A program made the translations under genes and the position numbers. Under the pieces are notes generated by a model, which made no database searches, was not told the origin of the DNA, and saw nothing but the letters and a program-made list of their open reading frames with translations. Positions 37,022-45,031 of a DNA stretch of 64,000 bases are shown here, in pieces. Location: positions 417,953-481,952 of the forward strand of contig NZ_NJAI01000001.1 in the NCBI RefSeq assembly GCF_002632725.1, read 5' to 3'. The DNA is from Xenorhabdus hominickii. GTDB lineage: Bacteria; Pseudomonadota; Gammaproteobacteria; Enterobacterales; Enterobacteriaceae. How positions within the stretch are numbered: position 1 is the first letter of the stretch; every line of letters begins with the position of its first letter.

Positions 37022-38587
37022 TTATCCTTTAATTTGTACCAGTCCGTTTAGAACCTGATCTAAACCGCCATATACAGAAATTTGATTAATACGTTCAGCG
37101 ATACTTTCCAATGTTTCTAATTCTTTCAAACGTAAAGCAATTGGGTTGTTTTCCATCACTTTCGCGGTGTTCAATAGTGAACGTGTCGCCGCAGTCTCTT
37201 CTCGACGGCGGATCACGTTAGCCTGTGCGGATTTTTCCGCTTCAACGACTTGCGACAAAATGGCTTTCATATCGCCGGGTAAAATAATGTCTTTTACCCC
37301 CAAAGAGGCCACTTCCAGACCAAAATCTTCCGTCATCTGCCGGATTTGTTTGCTTACAAGTTCATCAATAACTTGTTTGTTTTCCAGCAATTCATCCAAC
37401 GAACGAGTCCCAACCACCTCTCTCAGGGCAAATTGCAGCTCACGGTACAAATATGCCACTGGTTCACTCAGTTGTTCGTAAGCCATCAGTACATCGTGAT
37501 AACGCCAGTTGGCCGATAAGTTGATGCGCAAATTGACTTTGTCACGCGTCAAAATTTCTTGCCCACCCACTTCCAGAGCCTGCAAACGGGTATCGACGAT
37601 CTCAACGGTTACGTCATATCCAACTCGCCAGTAACCTTTTAAACCGGGTAGTAATAACGCCTGCGCTGCGCCATCCACTTTTAAAACTCCGACATGCCAG
37701 GCTGGAATTTGGGCGATCAACACACTATCCAACCCTTTCACGCTCCGTTTACGCGACATAGAAGAGGCAAGCAAAGAAACCAGCTCAGGCGAAACTTCCA
37801 GCTCTGAAGATTTAAGCACCTCAATGCGACGAGGATTACCATTTTTCCAATATAAGCAGCGCGTTGCAGGGGACAAAATCTCCATCAGAACTTCATGCTC
37901 ATACAGCAATCCCATCTCATCATCCCCAATCTGGATGCCATCACAATATTGTTCTACCCAGTCGCAATGGTGTTGGTGCAAATGCTCCGCCAGAGCTTCT
38001 TCAACTTGTGCTTTCGAGCGTGTATCTACGATCTCAACCGTGACCTCATGCCCAAAACGCCAGTAACCTTGCAGACCCGGTTGCAATAATTTCTGCACCA
38101 TTCCGTCAATTTTCAAAATCCCGATATGCCATGCAGGGATCGTGACGAGTAGTAAGCCATCCAATCCTTTTACACTGCGCTTACTTGCCTTTGAAGGCTG
38201 CAATAAAGTCAATAACTCGGGAGAAACAGCCTGTTCTGCAGTTTTGCGTATTTCAATTCGACGCAGGCCACCATTCGTCCAATACAGACGACGAGTCGCC
38301 GGTGATATAATCTCTATCAGCAAATCATGTTCATACAGCAACCCCATTTCATCTTCGGCAAGCCGAAGATCATCACAGTGCTGTTCAACCCAATCGGCAT
38401 GGTACTGACGTAAGTGTTCCGCCAGTTTGGTATCAATTTCGGTACCATCCAGTTCAAAAACCGTCAATTTCAGTTTGTTGAACCAGTCATAGAAACGATA
38501 TTCACCTGCCGTCAAAATCTGTTGGTACTCACCCTCTTTTGCCAATAAGCCAATCTGTCCCTGCAATATTTTTATTTTTTTCATCAT
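37022..38587 (-). CDS. Slipin/SPFH protein with an internal tandem duplication
   Basis: A 521-residue band-7 (SPFH) protein of the kind found in rtc operons. The C-terminal 190 residues hold the SPFH core (VEIVDTRLQALEVGGQEILTRD, REVVGTRSLDELL). The N-terminal half contains two copies of a 136-residue module, residues 55-190 and 199-334, each running from LAEHL through EMGLLYEH, SPATR, KRSVKGLD, IPAWH and GYWR to VTVEIVDTR. No membrane anchor is obvious. ATG at 38587 with AAGGAAAA upstream is preferred; a longer frame begins at 38659. First gene of the operon. Confidence 0.88.
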   Translation of the reverse strand: MMKKIKILQGQIGLLAKEGEYQQILTAGEYRFYDWFNKLKLTVFELDGTEIDTKLAEHLRQYHADWVEQHCDDLRLAEDEMGLLYEHDLLIEIISPATRRLYWTNGGLRRIEIRKTAEQAVSPELLTLLQPSKASKRSVKGLDGLLLVTIPAWHIGILKIDGMVQKLLQPGLQGYWRFGHEVTVEIVDTRSKAQVEEALAEHLHQHHCDWVEQYCDGIQIGDDEMGLLYEHEVLMEILSPATRCLYWKNGNPRRIEVLKSSELEVSPELVSLLASSMSRKRSVKGLDSVLIAQIPAWHVGVLKVDGAAQALLLPGLKGYWRVGYDVTVEIVDTRLQALEVGGQEILTRDKVNLRINLSANWRYHDVLMAYEQLSEPVAYLYRELQFALREVVGTRSLDELLENKQVIDELVSKQIRQMTEDFGLEVASLGVKDIILPGDMKAILSQVVEAEKSAQANVIRRREETAATRSLLNTAKVMENNPIALRLKELETLESIAERINQISVYGGLDQVLNGLVQIKG

Positions 38588-38907
38588 GGTTATTTTCCTT
38601 TTTATATTCCCTTCATTCTGAAAACTGGGCATCAAAGCGAAACTAAAGGGGGGATACATCAGTACTCAAACTACAGTAGCTCAGTATCCTGCCTTTAACT
38701 CAGCGACATCTGCCGATGTCTTCAAAATGGTCACTCTCAACAGGCAGTCACGGGTTTTTATTTTTTTGTTTTAGCGCGTATCCGATAGAACCCTAAGTTG
38801 CTCGTCAATTGTCTGTTCACTGACGGAATACATGCAGTGTAATGACCTCTGCCATCACCCATGCACCGGCTGGATTTTGAATCCATGCTATTTCAGTGTG
38901 TTGACTC
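38588..38907 (-). other. Structured leader of the rtc operon
   Basis: About 320 nt between the predicted sigma-54 start point and the slipin ATG. On the transcribed strand it contains an arm at 38871-38885 (TGGA-TTCAAAA-TCCA) whose 7-nt loop is identical to the anticodon loop of the tRNA-Leu(CAA) at 1280. A hairpin GTGATG...CATTAC follows, and later a GACATC/GATGTC hairpin at 38704-38719. No full cloverleaf or T-arm is visible, so it is not a tRNA gene. Its role, if any, is unknown. Confidence 0.5.
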
Positions 38908-38918
38908 CCTGCTTTATT

Positions 38919-38933
38919 GCCAATTGCGTGCCA
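38919..38933 (-). promoter_or_regulatory. Sigma-54 (-24/-12) promoter of the rtc operon
   Basis: On the minus strand TGGCAC-GCAAT-TGGC matches the sigma-54 consensus TGGCAC-N5-TTGC with one mismatch in the -12 element. It lies upstream of slipin-rtcB and opposite rtcR, whose product is a sigma-54 activator. RtcR sites would lie between here and 39083. Confidence 0.75.
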
Positions 38934-39083
38934 ACGTTGAAAAAAAGCAGAAATACTTTTTATCTATTTGAAAAATAATTGTTTTTATTTTCATCTATTT
39001 TTGGTGATTGTTTTTACAGTTTAAATTCCTTATCTTTTCATATCGTTTTTTATAAATTTAGATAATTAAAAACAGGGAAGATA

Positions 39084-40661
39084 ATGAAACGCAGAGTCGC
39101 CATTGGGGTGTTGGGTACAACGCTGGATAGAAGAGGCAAGAAGGCCAATCGCTGGGAAAAATGGCGTCCTACCATTGGCATGTGCCAACAACCAGAGCTG
39201 CCGATTGATAAACTAGAGTTGTTATACCAGCCCAATGACGCAGTTCTGGCGCAGAGAGTAAAAGAGGATATTGAACAAGTTTCACCACAGACAGAAGTGG
39301 TGTTGAACGCAATCCAAATCGCAGATCCGTGGGACTTTGAAGAAGTCTATACTGCTTTGCTGGATTTTGCTGTTCGTTATCCTTTCGATATTGAAAACGA
39401 AGAGTATCTGGTGCATATCACGACCGGCACCCACGTTGCACAGATCTGTTGGTTCCTGTTGACCGAAGCCCGTTATCTGCCCGCCCAATTGCTCCAAACG
39501 TCCCCTCAAAGTGGCGATCACGAGAGCCATCCTGAGGGCATTTACACGATTATCGATTTAGATCTCAGCCGCTATACCACCCTGACCAGCCGCTTTTTAC
39601 GTGAACAGCAGGAACAAGTGGCGTTTCTGAAATCCGGTATCGCCACACGTAATGCCAATTTCAACCGTCTGATCGATCAAATCGAACGTGTCGCTCTGCG
39701 CTCTACCGCGCCAATTCTGCTTACGGGGCCAACGGGGGCCGGTAAATCTTTTCTCGCGCGCCGGATCTATCAATTACAGCAATCGCGTCATTTACTCAAA
39801 GGTCGGTTTGTGGAAGTGAACTGTGCTACCTTGCGTGGTGATAATGCGATGTCCACGTTGTTTGGTCACGTCAAAGGGGCATTTACAGGGGCGATCCAAC
39901 CACGTACCGGACTACTGCGTGAAGCCAATGGCGGCATTTTGTTTCTTGACGAAGTGGCAGAGCTGGGGTTGGATGAGCAGGCGATGTTACTGAAGGCCAT
40001 CGAAGAAAAAAGTTTTCTGCCTTACGGTTCGGATAAGGAAGTACACAGCGATTTCCAATTAATTGCCGGTACACACCGCGACCTGCGTGATTGGGTCGCT
40101 CAGGGCAAATTCCGCGAAGATTTGTATGCCCGCATCAATATGTGGACTTACCAACTGCCCGGCCTCGCACAACGCAGTGAAGATATCGAGCCGAACATTG
40201 ATTATGAACTTGCCCGCTATGCACAAATGCAACAAACACAAGTTCGCTTCGATAAGGAAGCACGGCAGACTTACCTGCGTTTTGCCTGTTCTGAACAGGC
40301 GCAGTGGCGGGGGAATTTTCGTGAGCTTAGTGCATCAGTCGCACGAATGGCGACATTCGCCGAAAATGGACGTATTAATCAACTCTCGGTTGACGAAGAA
40401 ATCATACGACTCGAGCAAAATTGGCACGGAGAAGAATGCTCTTCTCTGCTCCCCGATAATTTTCCGGAAATTGATCTGTTTGATCGCCAACAATTGGAAA
40501 CAGTAATTAAAGTCTGCCGCGAGTCCAACAGCTTATCGGAAGCGGGACGTAAATTATTTGCCGTTTCACGCCAACAGAAAAAACAGCCCAATGATGCCGA
40601 TAGATTACGCAAGTACCTTGCCCGATTCGATCTGGATTGGGAGAGCATCCAACATTATTAA
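39084..40661 (+). CDS. rtcR: RNA-repair operon activator RtcR
   Basis: A 525-residue sigma-54 enhancer-binding protein. The N-terminal CARF-type sensor (about residues 1-180) binds RNA-end ligands in the family. The AAA+ domain has Walker A GPTGAGKSF, the GAFTGA loop that contacts sigma-54, and Walker B GGILFLDEVAEL. A DNA-binding helix-turn-helix ends the protein. Divergent from the rtc operon, it should switch that operon on when tRNA fragments or broken RNA appear. Confidence 0.95.
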   Translation: MKRRVAIGVLGTTLDRRGKKANRWEKWRPTIGMCQQPELPIDKLELLYQPNDAVLAQRVKEDIEQVSPQTEVVLNAIQIADPWDFEEVYTALLDFAVRYPFDIENEEYLVHITTGTHVAQICWFLLTEARYLPAQLLQTSPQSGDHESHPEGIYTIIDLDLSRYTTLTSRFLREQQEQVAFLKSGIATRNANFNRLIDQIERVALRSTAPILLTGPTGAGKSFLARRIYQLQQSRHLLKGRFVEVNCATLRGDNAMSTLFGHVKGAFTGAIQPRTGLLREANGGILFLDEVAELGLDEQAMLLKAIEEKSFLPYGSDKEVHSDFQLIAGTHRDLRDWVAQGKFREDLYARINMWTYQLPGLAQRSEDIEPNIDYELARYAQMQQTQVRFDKEARQTYLRFACSEQAQWRGNFRELSASVARMATFAENGRINQLSVDEEIIRLEQNWHGEECSSLLPDNFPEIDLFDRQQLETVIKVCRESNSLSEAGRKLFAVSRQQKKQPNDADRLRKYLARFDLDWESIQHY

Positions 40662-40688
40662 AACAACAATAAATAAGAGAGCGACAAC

Positions 40689-41606
40689 ATGGAACTGAAA
40701 TTTTTAGGCACCAGTGCAGGCATTCCCACCAAAGAGCGCAACGTCACCAGCTTGGTGCTCGATCTACAGGGCATCCGCAACGCACTCTGGATGTTTGATT
40801 GCGGCGAGGGTACACAGCACCAAATCCTCCACTCCCCCATCAAAATCTCCAAGCTGGAAAAAATCTTTATCACCCACCTGCACGGGGATCACATCTTCGG
40901 TTTACCCGGATTATTGTGTAGCCGTTCGATGGGAGGATCTACTGATCCCCTGACTTTATACGGGCCAACGGGCATACGTCAGTTTGTGGAAACTGCATTA
41001 CAGCTAAGCAGCTCTTTCCTGACCTATCCACTAGAGATTATCGAAGTTCAACCCGGCCAACTGTTTGATGACGGAGAATTGAAAGTCACAGCGTATACTC
41101 TGAACCATCGTGTAGAGTGTTATGGCTATCGTATTGAAGAGCACGACAAGCCCGGTTCGCTCGATGCCCAAAAGCTGAGCCAAGATGGCATTCCCCGTGG
41201 CCCGTGGATGCAGACACTGAAACAAGGCGGCACGGTAACGCTGGAGGATGGCCGTACGATTTGTGGAAACGATTACTTAGGCACTCCGATCCGTGGCAAG
41301 TCACTGGCCATTTTCGGGGATACCGAACCTACGCCGGAAGCGCTGAAATTGGCCGCTAATGTTGATGTGATGGTGCATGAAATCACGCTGGAAGATGCAT
41401 TTGCCGCAAAAGCCAATGAACGAGGGCATTCCACCACCAAACAAGCCGCAACACTGGCGCAGGATGCCAAGGTGAAACATTTTATCGCCACACATATCAG
41501 TGGCCGATATGGTCTCGAAGAGTGCCCGAGATTATTGGCAGAGTGTCGGGAAATCTTCCCTAATACCGATCTGGCCGAAGATTTTGCGGTATTTACAGTG
41601 AAGTAA
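40689..41606 (+). CDS. rnz: Ribonuclease Z / BN
   Basis: A 305-residue metallo-beta-lactamase nuclease that processes tRNA 3' ends. The zinc motif is [13 protein letters not shown]; the AxDT-like GDTEPTPEA and HEITLED motifs and a C-terminal HISGRYG complete the site. E. coli ElaC/RNase BN has the same length. It lies 27 bases after rtcR in the same direction, so co-transcription with the RNA-repair regulator is likely. Confidence 0.95.
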   Translation: MELKFLGTSAGIPTKERNVTSLVLDLQGIRNALWMFDCGEGTQHQILHSPIKISKLEKIFITHLHGDHIFGLPGLLCSRSMGGSTDPLTLYGPTGIRQFVETALQLSSSFLTYPLEIIEVQPGQLFDDGELKVTAYTLNHRVECYGYRIEEHDKPGSLDAQKLSQDGIPRGPWMQTLKQGGTVTLEDGRTICGNDYLGTPIRGKSLAIFGDTEPTPEALKLAANVDVMVHEITLEDAFAAKANERGHSTTKQAATLAQDAKVKHFIATHISGRYGLEECPRLLAECREIFPNTDLAEDFAVFTVK

Positions 41607-41648
41607 TTTCCGTTAAAAAGAACAAATGGTTTTTAAATTAATATTGCC

Positions 41649-43067
41649 TTATGAAATATTAATTGCTTCGATGAGCTGATCACATGCTCTTGAAAGATGC
41701 TTTATCGGAGCCATAGCCACTCCTAATAATAGTCCTTTTTGTTGGGGGCTATTAATATCATACCAGACAGATAATGGTGCAGGTGCTAAACCGACTTGAA
41801 CCATTTTTCTCACCAGAGAAACATCATCAACATTTTGTGGGAGGTTTATCAGCACTGATAGGCCTCCTGCCAAAAGTTGGAAACTATTATTGCGTGCTTG
41901 GAGTTGAGTCATTAATTCATTTCGCTGAGTTAAATATAAACGTTTTGTACGCCTAATATGCCGCATATAATGACCTTTTTTCATAAATTCTGAAGTCGCT
42001 AATTGGACAGCCGGCCCCGGAGCTGGTGAAAGACAGACTGCAATTTCAGAGAATTGATTCACTAAATGCAATGGCACAACAATGAAGCCTAATCTCAATG
42101 AGGGACTCAGTGTTTTGCTAAAAGAGCCAATATGAATAACTCGTCCTGCTTGATCTAATGAGGCTAATGCCGGGGTAGCTCTACCTTCCAGTCGTAATTC
42201 ACTAAGATAATCATCTTCAATGATCCAGGCATTTTCTTTTGATGCCCAGTTTAGAAGTTGTAAACGTCGTTCTAATGATAATGTGTAACCGAGGGGTGCT
42301 TGCTGACCAGGAGTAACAATAGCGAGAGCTGCATTAGGGGCTTGTGTTATCCCCTGCTCAACAATAAGACCTTCCTTATCTACAGGGACAGGGACAATAG
42401 ATAATTTACCTAACTCTAATCCCTTGCGTGTTAATGGAAAACATGGATTTTCTATCCACGCCTGTTCTCCCTCAATCCCAAGCGCCTTGAGAGTAAGCCC
42501 GAGTGCCCCTGCAAAACCGTTGGTAATAATAATTTGAAATGGTGAACATGCAATTCCACGAGAAATAGCAAGATAACTGGCAATTTCACGTCTTAAACCC
42601 AGTTCTCCACATGGGTCAGGATAACTGATGGATGTTCCTAATTCTGCATGAATTCCATAAGAACGTATCCTTGAAAAAAGCTTAATTGGTAAATTTTCTT
42701 GTGAAGGAACACCCATTTGAAAGATGGCAGGCCCAGCCGTAAATTCTTTATACATGTCCATAAAAGAACTAGGCTTAATACCCTGTTCTTTTATAACTGT
42801 ATTAGGACGTTCCACTACACGAGTTCCCGTTGATCGTGATGCTGTAATCAATTGATTATCCATTAATCTTTCATAAGCAATGCGGACTGTTCCCCGGGAT
42901 ACACCCAATTGAGCTGCTAAATCAAGCCATGAAGGTAAACGTGCTCCTGATTTCAATACACCTTTCTCAATCGCATTTGTGATCCCAATACGAATTTGTT
43001 CAGTGAGAGGTGTTTTTGACAACCTATCTAATTTTAGCTCAAGAGGTTTATTCATCTCGTGGTACAT
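41649..43067 (-). CDS. MocR/PdxR-type regulator (GntR-aminotransferase fusion)
   Basis: A 472-residue protein: an N-terminal GntR winged helix (LTEQIRIGITNAIEKGVLKSG...ARLPSWLDLAAQLGVSRGTVRIAYERL) joined to a fold-type I aminotransferase domain. The PLP lysine candidate is in GSFSKTLSPSLRLGF. MocR proteins use PLP as effector; PdxR controls pyridoxine genes. It is divergent from a small AhpD-like gene, the probable target. The start is uncertain (43067 or the Met four codons later), as neither has a good ribosome site. Confidence 0.88.
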   Translation of the reverse strand: MYHEMNKPLELKLDRLSKTPLTEQIRIGITNAIEKGVLKSGARLPSWLDLAAQLGVSRGTVRIAYERLMDNQLITASRSTGTRVVERPNTVIKEQGIKPSSFMDMYKEFTAGPAIFQMGVPSQENLPIKLFSRIRSYGIHAELGTSISYPDPCGELGLRREIASYLAISRGIACSPFQIIITNGFAGALGLTLKALGIEGEQAWIENPCFPLTRKGLELGKLSIVPVPVDKEGLIVEQGITQAPNAALAIVTPGQQAPLGYTLSLERRLQLLNWASKENAWIIEDDYLSELRLEGRATPALASLDQAGRVIHIGSFSKTLSPSLRLGFIVVPLHLVNQFSEIAVCLSPAPGPAVQLATSEFMKKGHYMRHIRRTKRLYLTQRNELMTQLQARNNSFQLLAGGLSVLINLPQNVDDVSLVRKMVQVGLAPAPLSVWYDINSPQQKGLLLGVAMAPIKHLSRACDQLIEAINIS

Positions 43068-43154
43068 AAAGATTAATGATTTTTGGGTCTATTGCTTGTA
43101 CCAAATATCGATAATAATTAAAAGCACTACTTCTTGGTTCACCCAATTTCTTGG

Positions 43155-43173
43155 TATACCCAATGGATTTCAA
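43155..43173 (+). repeat. Isolated ERIC terminus
   Basis: TATACCCAATGGATTTCAA is the left terminal sequence of the ERIC at 12516, but nothing of the core follows. A relic of an element or of deletion within the divergent MocR/AhpD-like promoter region. Confidence 0.5.
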
Positions 43174-43249
43174 TACCGTTCTAACAAAACGGCATTACTG
43201 GCTTTTCGTTATCCTTTTCCACACAAAGTAAAAGTTCGGAGAAATAAAC

Positions 43250-43678
43250 ATGAATTACGCGAAAGTCTCACCTAAAATTATTAACCCGTTATATAAAAGC
43301 TATGAAGAAATACATGCCTCTGAACTGGATCAGTCTCTCATTCTACTGGTAGAAATACGGGTATCCCAAATTAATGGCTGTGCCTATTGCTGCCGTCTTC
43401 ATGCTGAAGAAATCCGTAATAAACATGGTATCGAACAGGTCAAACTGGATAAATTACCCGCATGGTTCAATTCCAGCATCTACAGCCCCAAAGAAAAACT
43501 GGCGCTGGAGTGGTGTGAAGCCCTGACGACTGATCTTAAGCAAAGCACACTGGATAAGATCAAAGAACGCCTTGATGCCGTCTTTACAGAAAAAGAGATT
43601 GTTGACCTGACGGCTGCGATTTCCCTGATAAATGCGCTCAATAGAATGGCAGTGAGTTTAGGCGACAAAAACGAATAA
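43250..43678 (+). CDS. AhpD-like carboxymuconolactone decarboxylase-family protein
   Basis: A 142-residue all-helical protein with the AhpD redox signature in NGCAYCCRLHAEE (CxxC followed by His). Such proteins act as peroxide-linked thiol reductases or small-molecule decarboxylases. The start has CGGAGAAATAAAC upstream. Divergent from the MocR-type regulator, which probably controls it. Substrate unknown. Confidence 0.85.
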   Translation: MNYAKVSPKIINPLYKSYEEIHASELDQSLILLVEIRVSQINGCAYCCRLHAEEIRNKHGIEQVKLDKLPAWFNSSIYSPKEKLALEWCEALTTDLKQSTLDKIKERLDAVFTEKEIVDLTAAISLINALNRMAVSLGDKNE

Positions 43679-43704
43679 CAGAAAAAAATTTCTTCCGGCA
43701 AACC

Positions 43705-43732
43705 TTGCGGTGGATGCTATCGTGAGTATAAT
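43705..43732 (+). promoter_or_regulatory. pyrL-pyrB promoter
   Basis: TTGCGG (43705-43710) and TATAAT (43727-43732), 16-bp spacing, just upstream of the pyrL leader peptide. Comparable in position to the E. coli pyrBI promoter. Confidence 0.75.
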
Positions 43733-43757
43733 GCGCGACGATTTGCTGGGAGAAAAC

Positions 43758-43880
43758 ATGAAAGATTGCGCTGTAAAGGCCGTTACAAAACATCAAGCTA
43801 ACGAAAAACTGTCTGTTGGCAGCGTGGGCGTATTGTTTTTTCCATTGCTCAACCGAACATTTAAAAAGCCCCTCAATTGA
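43758..43880 (+). CDS. pyrL: pyrBI leader peptide
   Basis: A 40-residue leader. Its tail [16 protein letters not shown] closely resembles that of E. coli PyrL (FFFPLITHSQPLNRGAFF). The gene runs into the attenuator stem and stops within it, and a T-rich stretch (GTTTTTTCC) upstream gives the UTP-sensitive pause. When UTP is low, RNA polymerase pauses, the ribosome catches up and prevents the terminator. Typical class of transcription attenuation. Confidence 0.9.
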   Translation: MKDCAVKAVTKHQANEKLSVGSVGVLFFPLLNRTFKKPLN

Positions 43881-43893
43881 GGGGCTTTTTTTT
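43867..43893 (+). terminator. pyrB attenuator
   Basis: An 8-bp GC-rich stem AGCCCCTC / GAGGGGCT with a 4-nt loop, followed by eight T, overlapping the pyrL stop and 43 bases before pyrB. It terminates transcription when pyrimidines are plentiful. Confidence 0.92.
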
Positions 43894-43936
43894 GCTGCCC
43901 AGTCCAAGGCTAGAAGTCAAAAAGAGGAACGTACAC

Positions 43937-44878
43937 ATGGCTAATCCGTTATATCGCAAACATATCATTTCAATTAATGATCTGAGCCGCACAGATCTGG
44001 AATTGGTATTGCAAACGGCCGCTACATTGAAAGCCAATCCGCAGACTGAATTACTGAAAAATAAAGTGATCGCGAGCTGCTTTTTTGAAGCCTCGACCCG
44101 TACCCGTCTCTCTTTTGAAACCGCCATTCAGCGACTCGGCGCTTCCGTCGTTGGCTTTGCTGACAGCAGCAATACCTCATTAGGTAAAAAGGGAGAAACG
44201 CTGGCAGATACCATTTCTATCATCAGCCAATACGCCGATGCGATCGTCATGCGCCACCCGCAGGAAGGAGCAGCCCGACTGGCTTCTGAGTTTTCCGGCC
44301 ATATCCCTGTGATTAATGCCGGCGATGGTGCAAACCAGCATCCGACCCAGACTTTACTTGACCTGTTCACCATTCAGGAAACTCAGAACAGACTGGAAAA
44401 CCTGAAAATCGCCATGGTCGGTGATTTGAAATACGGCCGCACCGTTCACTCACTGACGCAAGCACTGGCGAAATTTAACGGTAACCATTTCTGTTTCATT
44501 GCGCCTGATGCACTGGCGATGCCAAGCTATATCCTGCATATGCTGGAAGAAAAGCAAGTGAGCTACAGTCTCCATAACAACTTTGAAGATGTCATGCCTG
44601 AGCTGGATATTCTGTATATGACCCGTGTCCAGAAAGAACGTCTTGACCCATCAGAATACGCCAATATCAAGGCTCAGTTTGTTCTGCGCGCGGCAGATCT
44701 GGTGAATGTCAAAAAGAACCTGAAAGTGCTGCATCCACTACCACGTATTGATGAAATCACGGTAGATGTCGATAAAACACCATATGCTTACTACTTTCAG
44801 CAAGCAGGTAATGGCATTTACGCGCGTCAGGCATTGCTATCACTGGTATTGAATGAAGATATCGCCATAGAAAAATGA
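43937..44878 (+). CDS. pyrB: Aspartate carbamoyltransferase catalytic subunit
   Basis: A 313-residue ATCase catalytic chain. Landmarks are [13 protein letters not shown] (carbamoyl-phosphate loop), [18 protein letters not shown], and HPLPRIDEI. The ATG at 43937 follows AGAGGAAC. In enterobacteria pyrI follows at once so that the holoenzyme assembles from one transcript. Here the regulatory subunit gene is about 6.3 kb away at 51176, after unrelated genes. Confidence 0.96.
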   Translation: MANPLYRKHIISINDLSRTDLELVLQTAATLKANPQTELLKNKVIASCFFEASTRTRLSFETAIQRLGASVVGFADSSNTSLGKKGETLADTISIISQYADAIVMRHPQEGAARLASEFSGHIPVINAGDGANQHPTQTLLDLFTIQETQNRLENLKIAMVGDLKYGRTVHSLTQALAKFNGNHFCFIAPDALAMPSYILHMLEEKQVSYSLHNNFEDVMPELDILYMTRVQKERLDPSEYANIKAQFVLRAADLVNVKKNLKVLHPLPRIDEITVDVDKTPYAYYFQQAGNGIYARQALLSLVLNEDIAIEK

Positions 44879-44931
44879 TGAGAAGTTTAATCTTCTTTAA
44901 TTGAGGGAAGCCCATTCAGGGCATTTTGACC

Positions 44932-44978
44932 AGCTCGGTTTTAATGAAGATCATATCGCAATCTCCCAAAACCGAGCT
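44932..44978. repeat. 11-bp inverted repeat after pyrB
   Basis: AGCTCGGTTTT and AAAACCGAGCT, perfect, with a 25-nt loop, about 50 bases after the pyrB stop. No T-run follows, so it is not a standard terminator. It may be the scar of the insertion that split pyrBI, or a 3'-end structure. Confidence 0.6.
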
Positions 44979-45031
44979 TGAATCGACATACTTCTAACTG
45001 CTATTAAGCAGAACTTTGAACCATCAATATC

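Noticed and set aside
38588-38907. A Y-RNA (YrlA-type) or tRNA gene in the rtc leader
   Set aside because: There is no Ro/TROVE gene nearby, no T-arm and no acceptor stem; only an anticodon-arm-like hairpin is visible.
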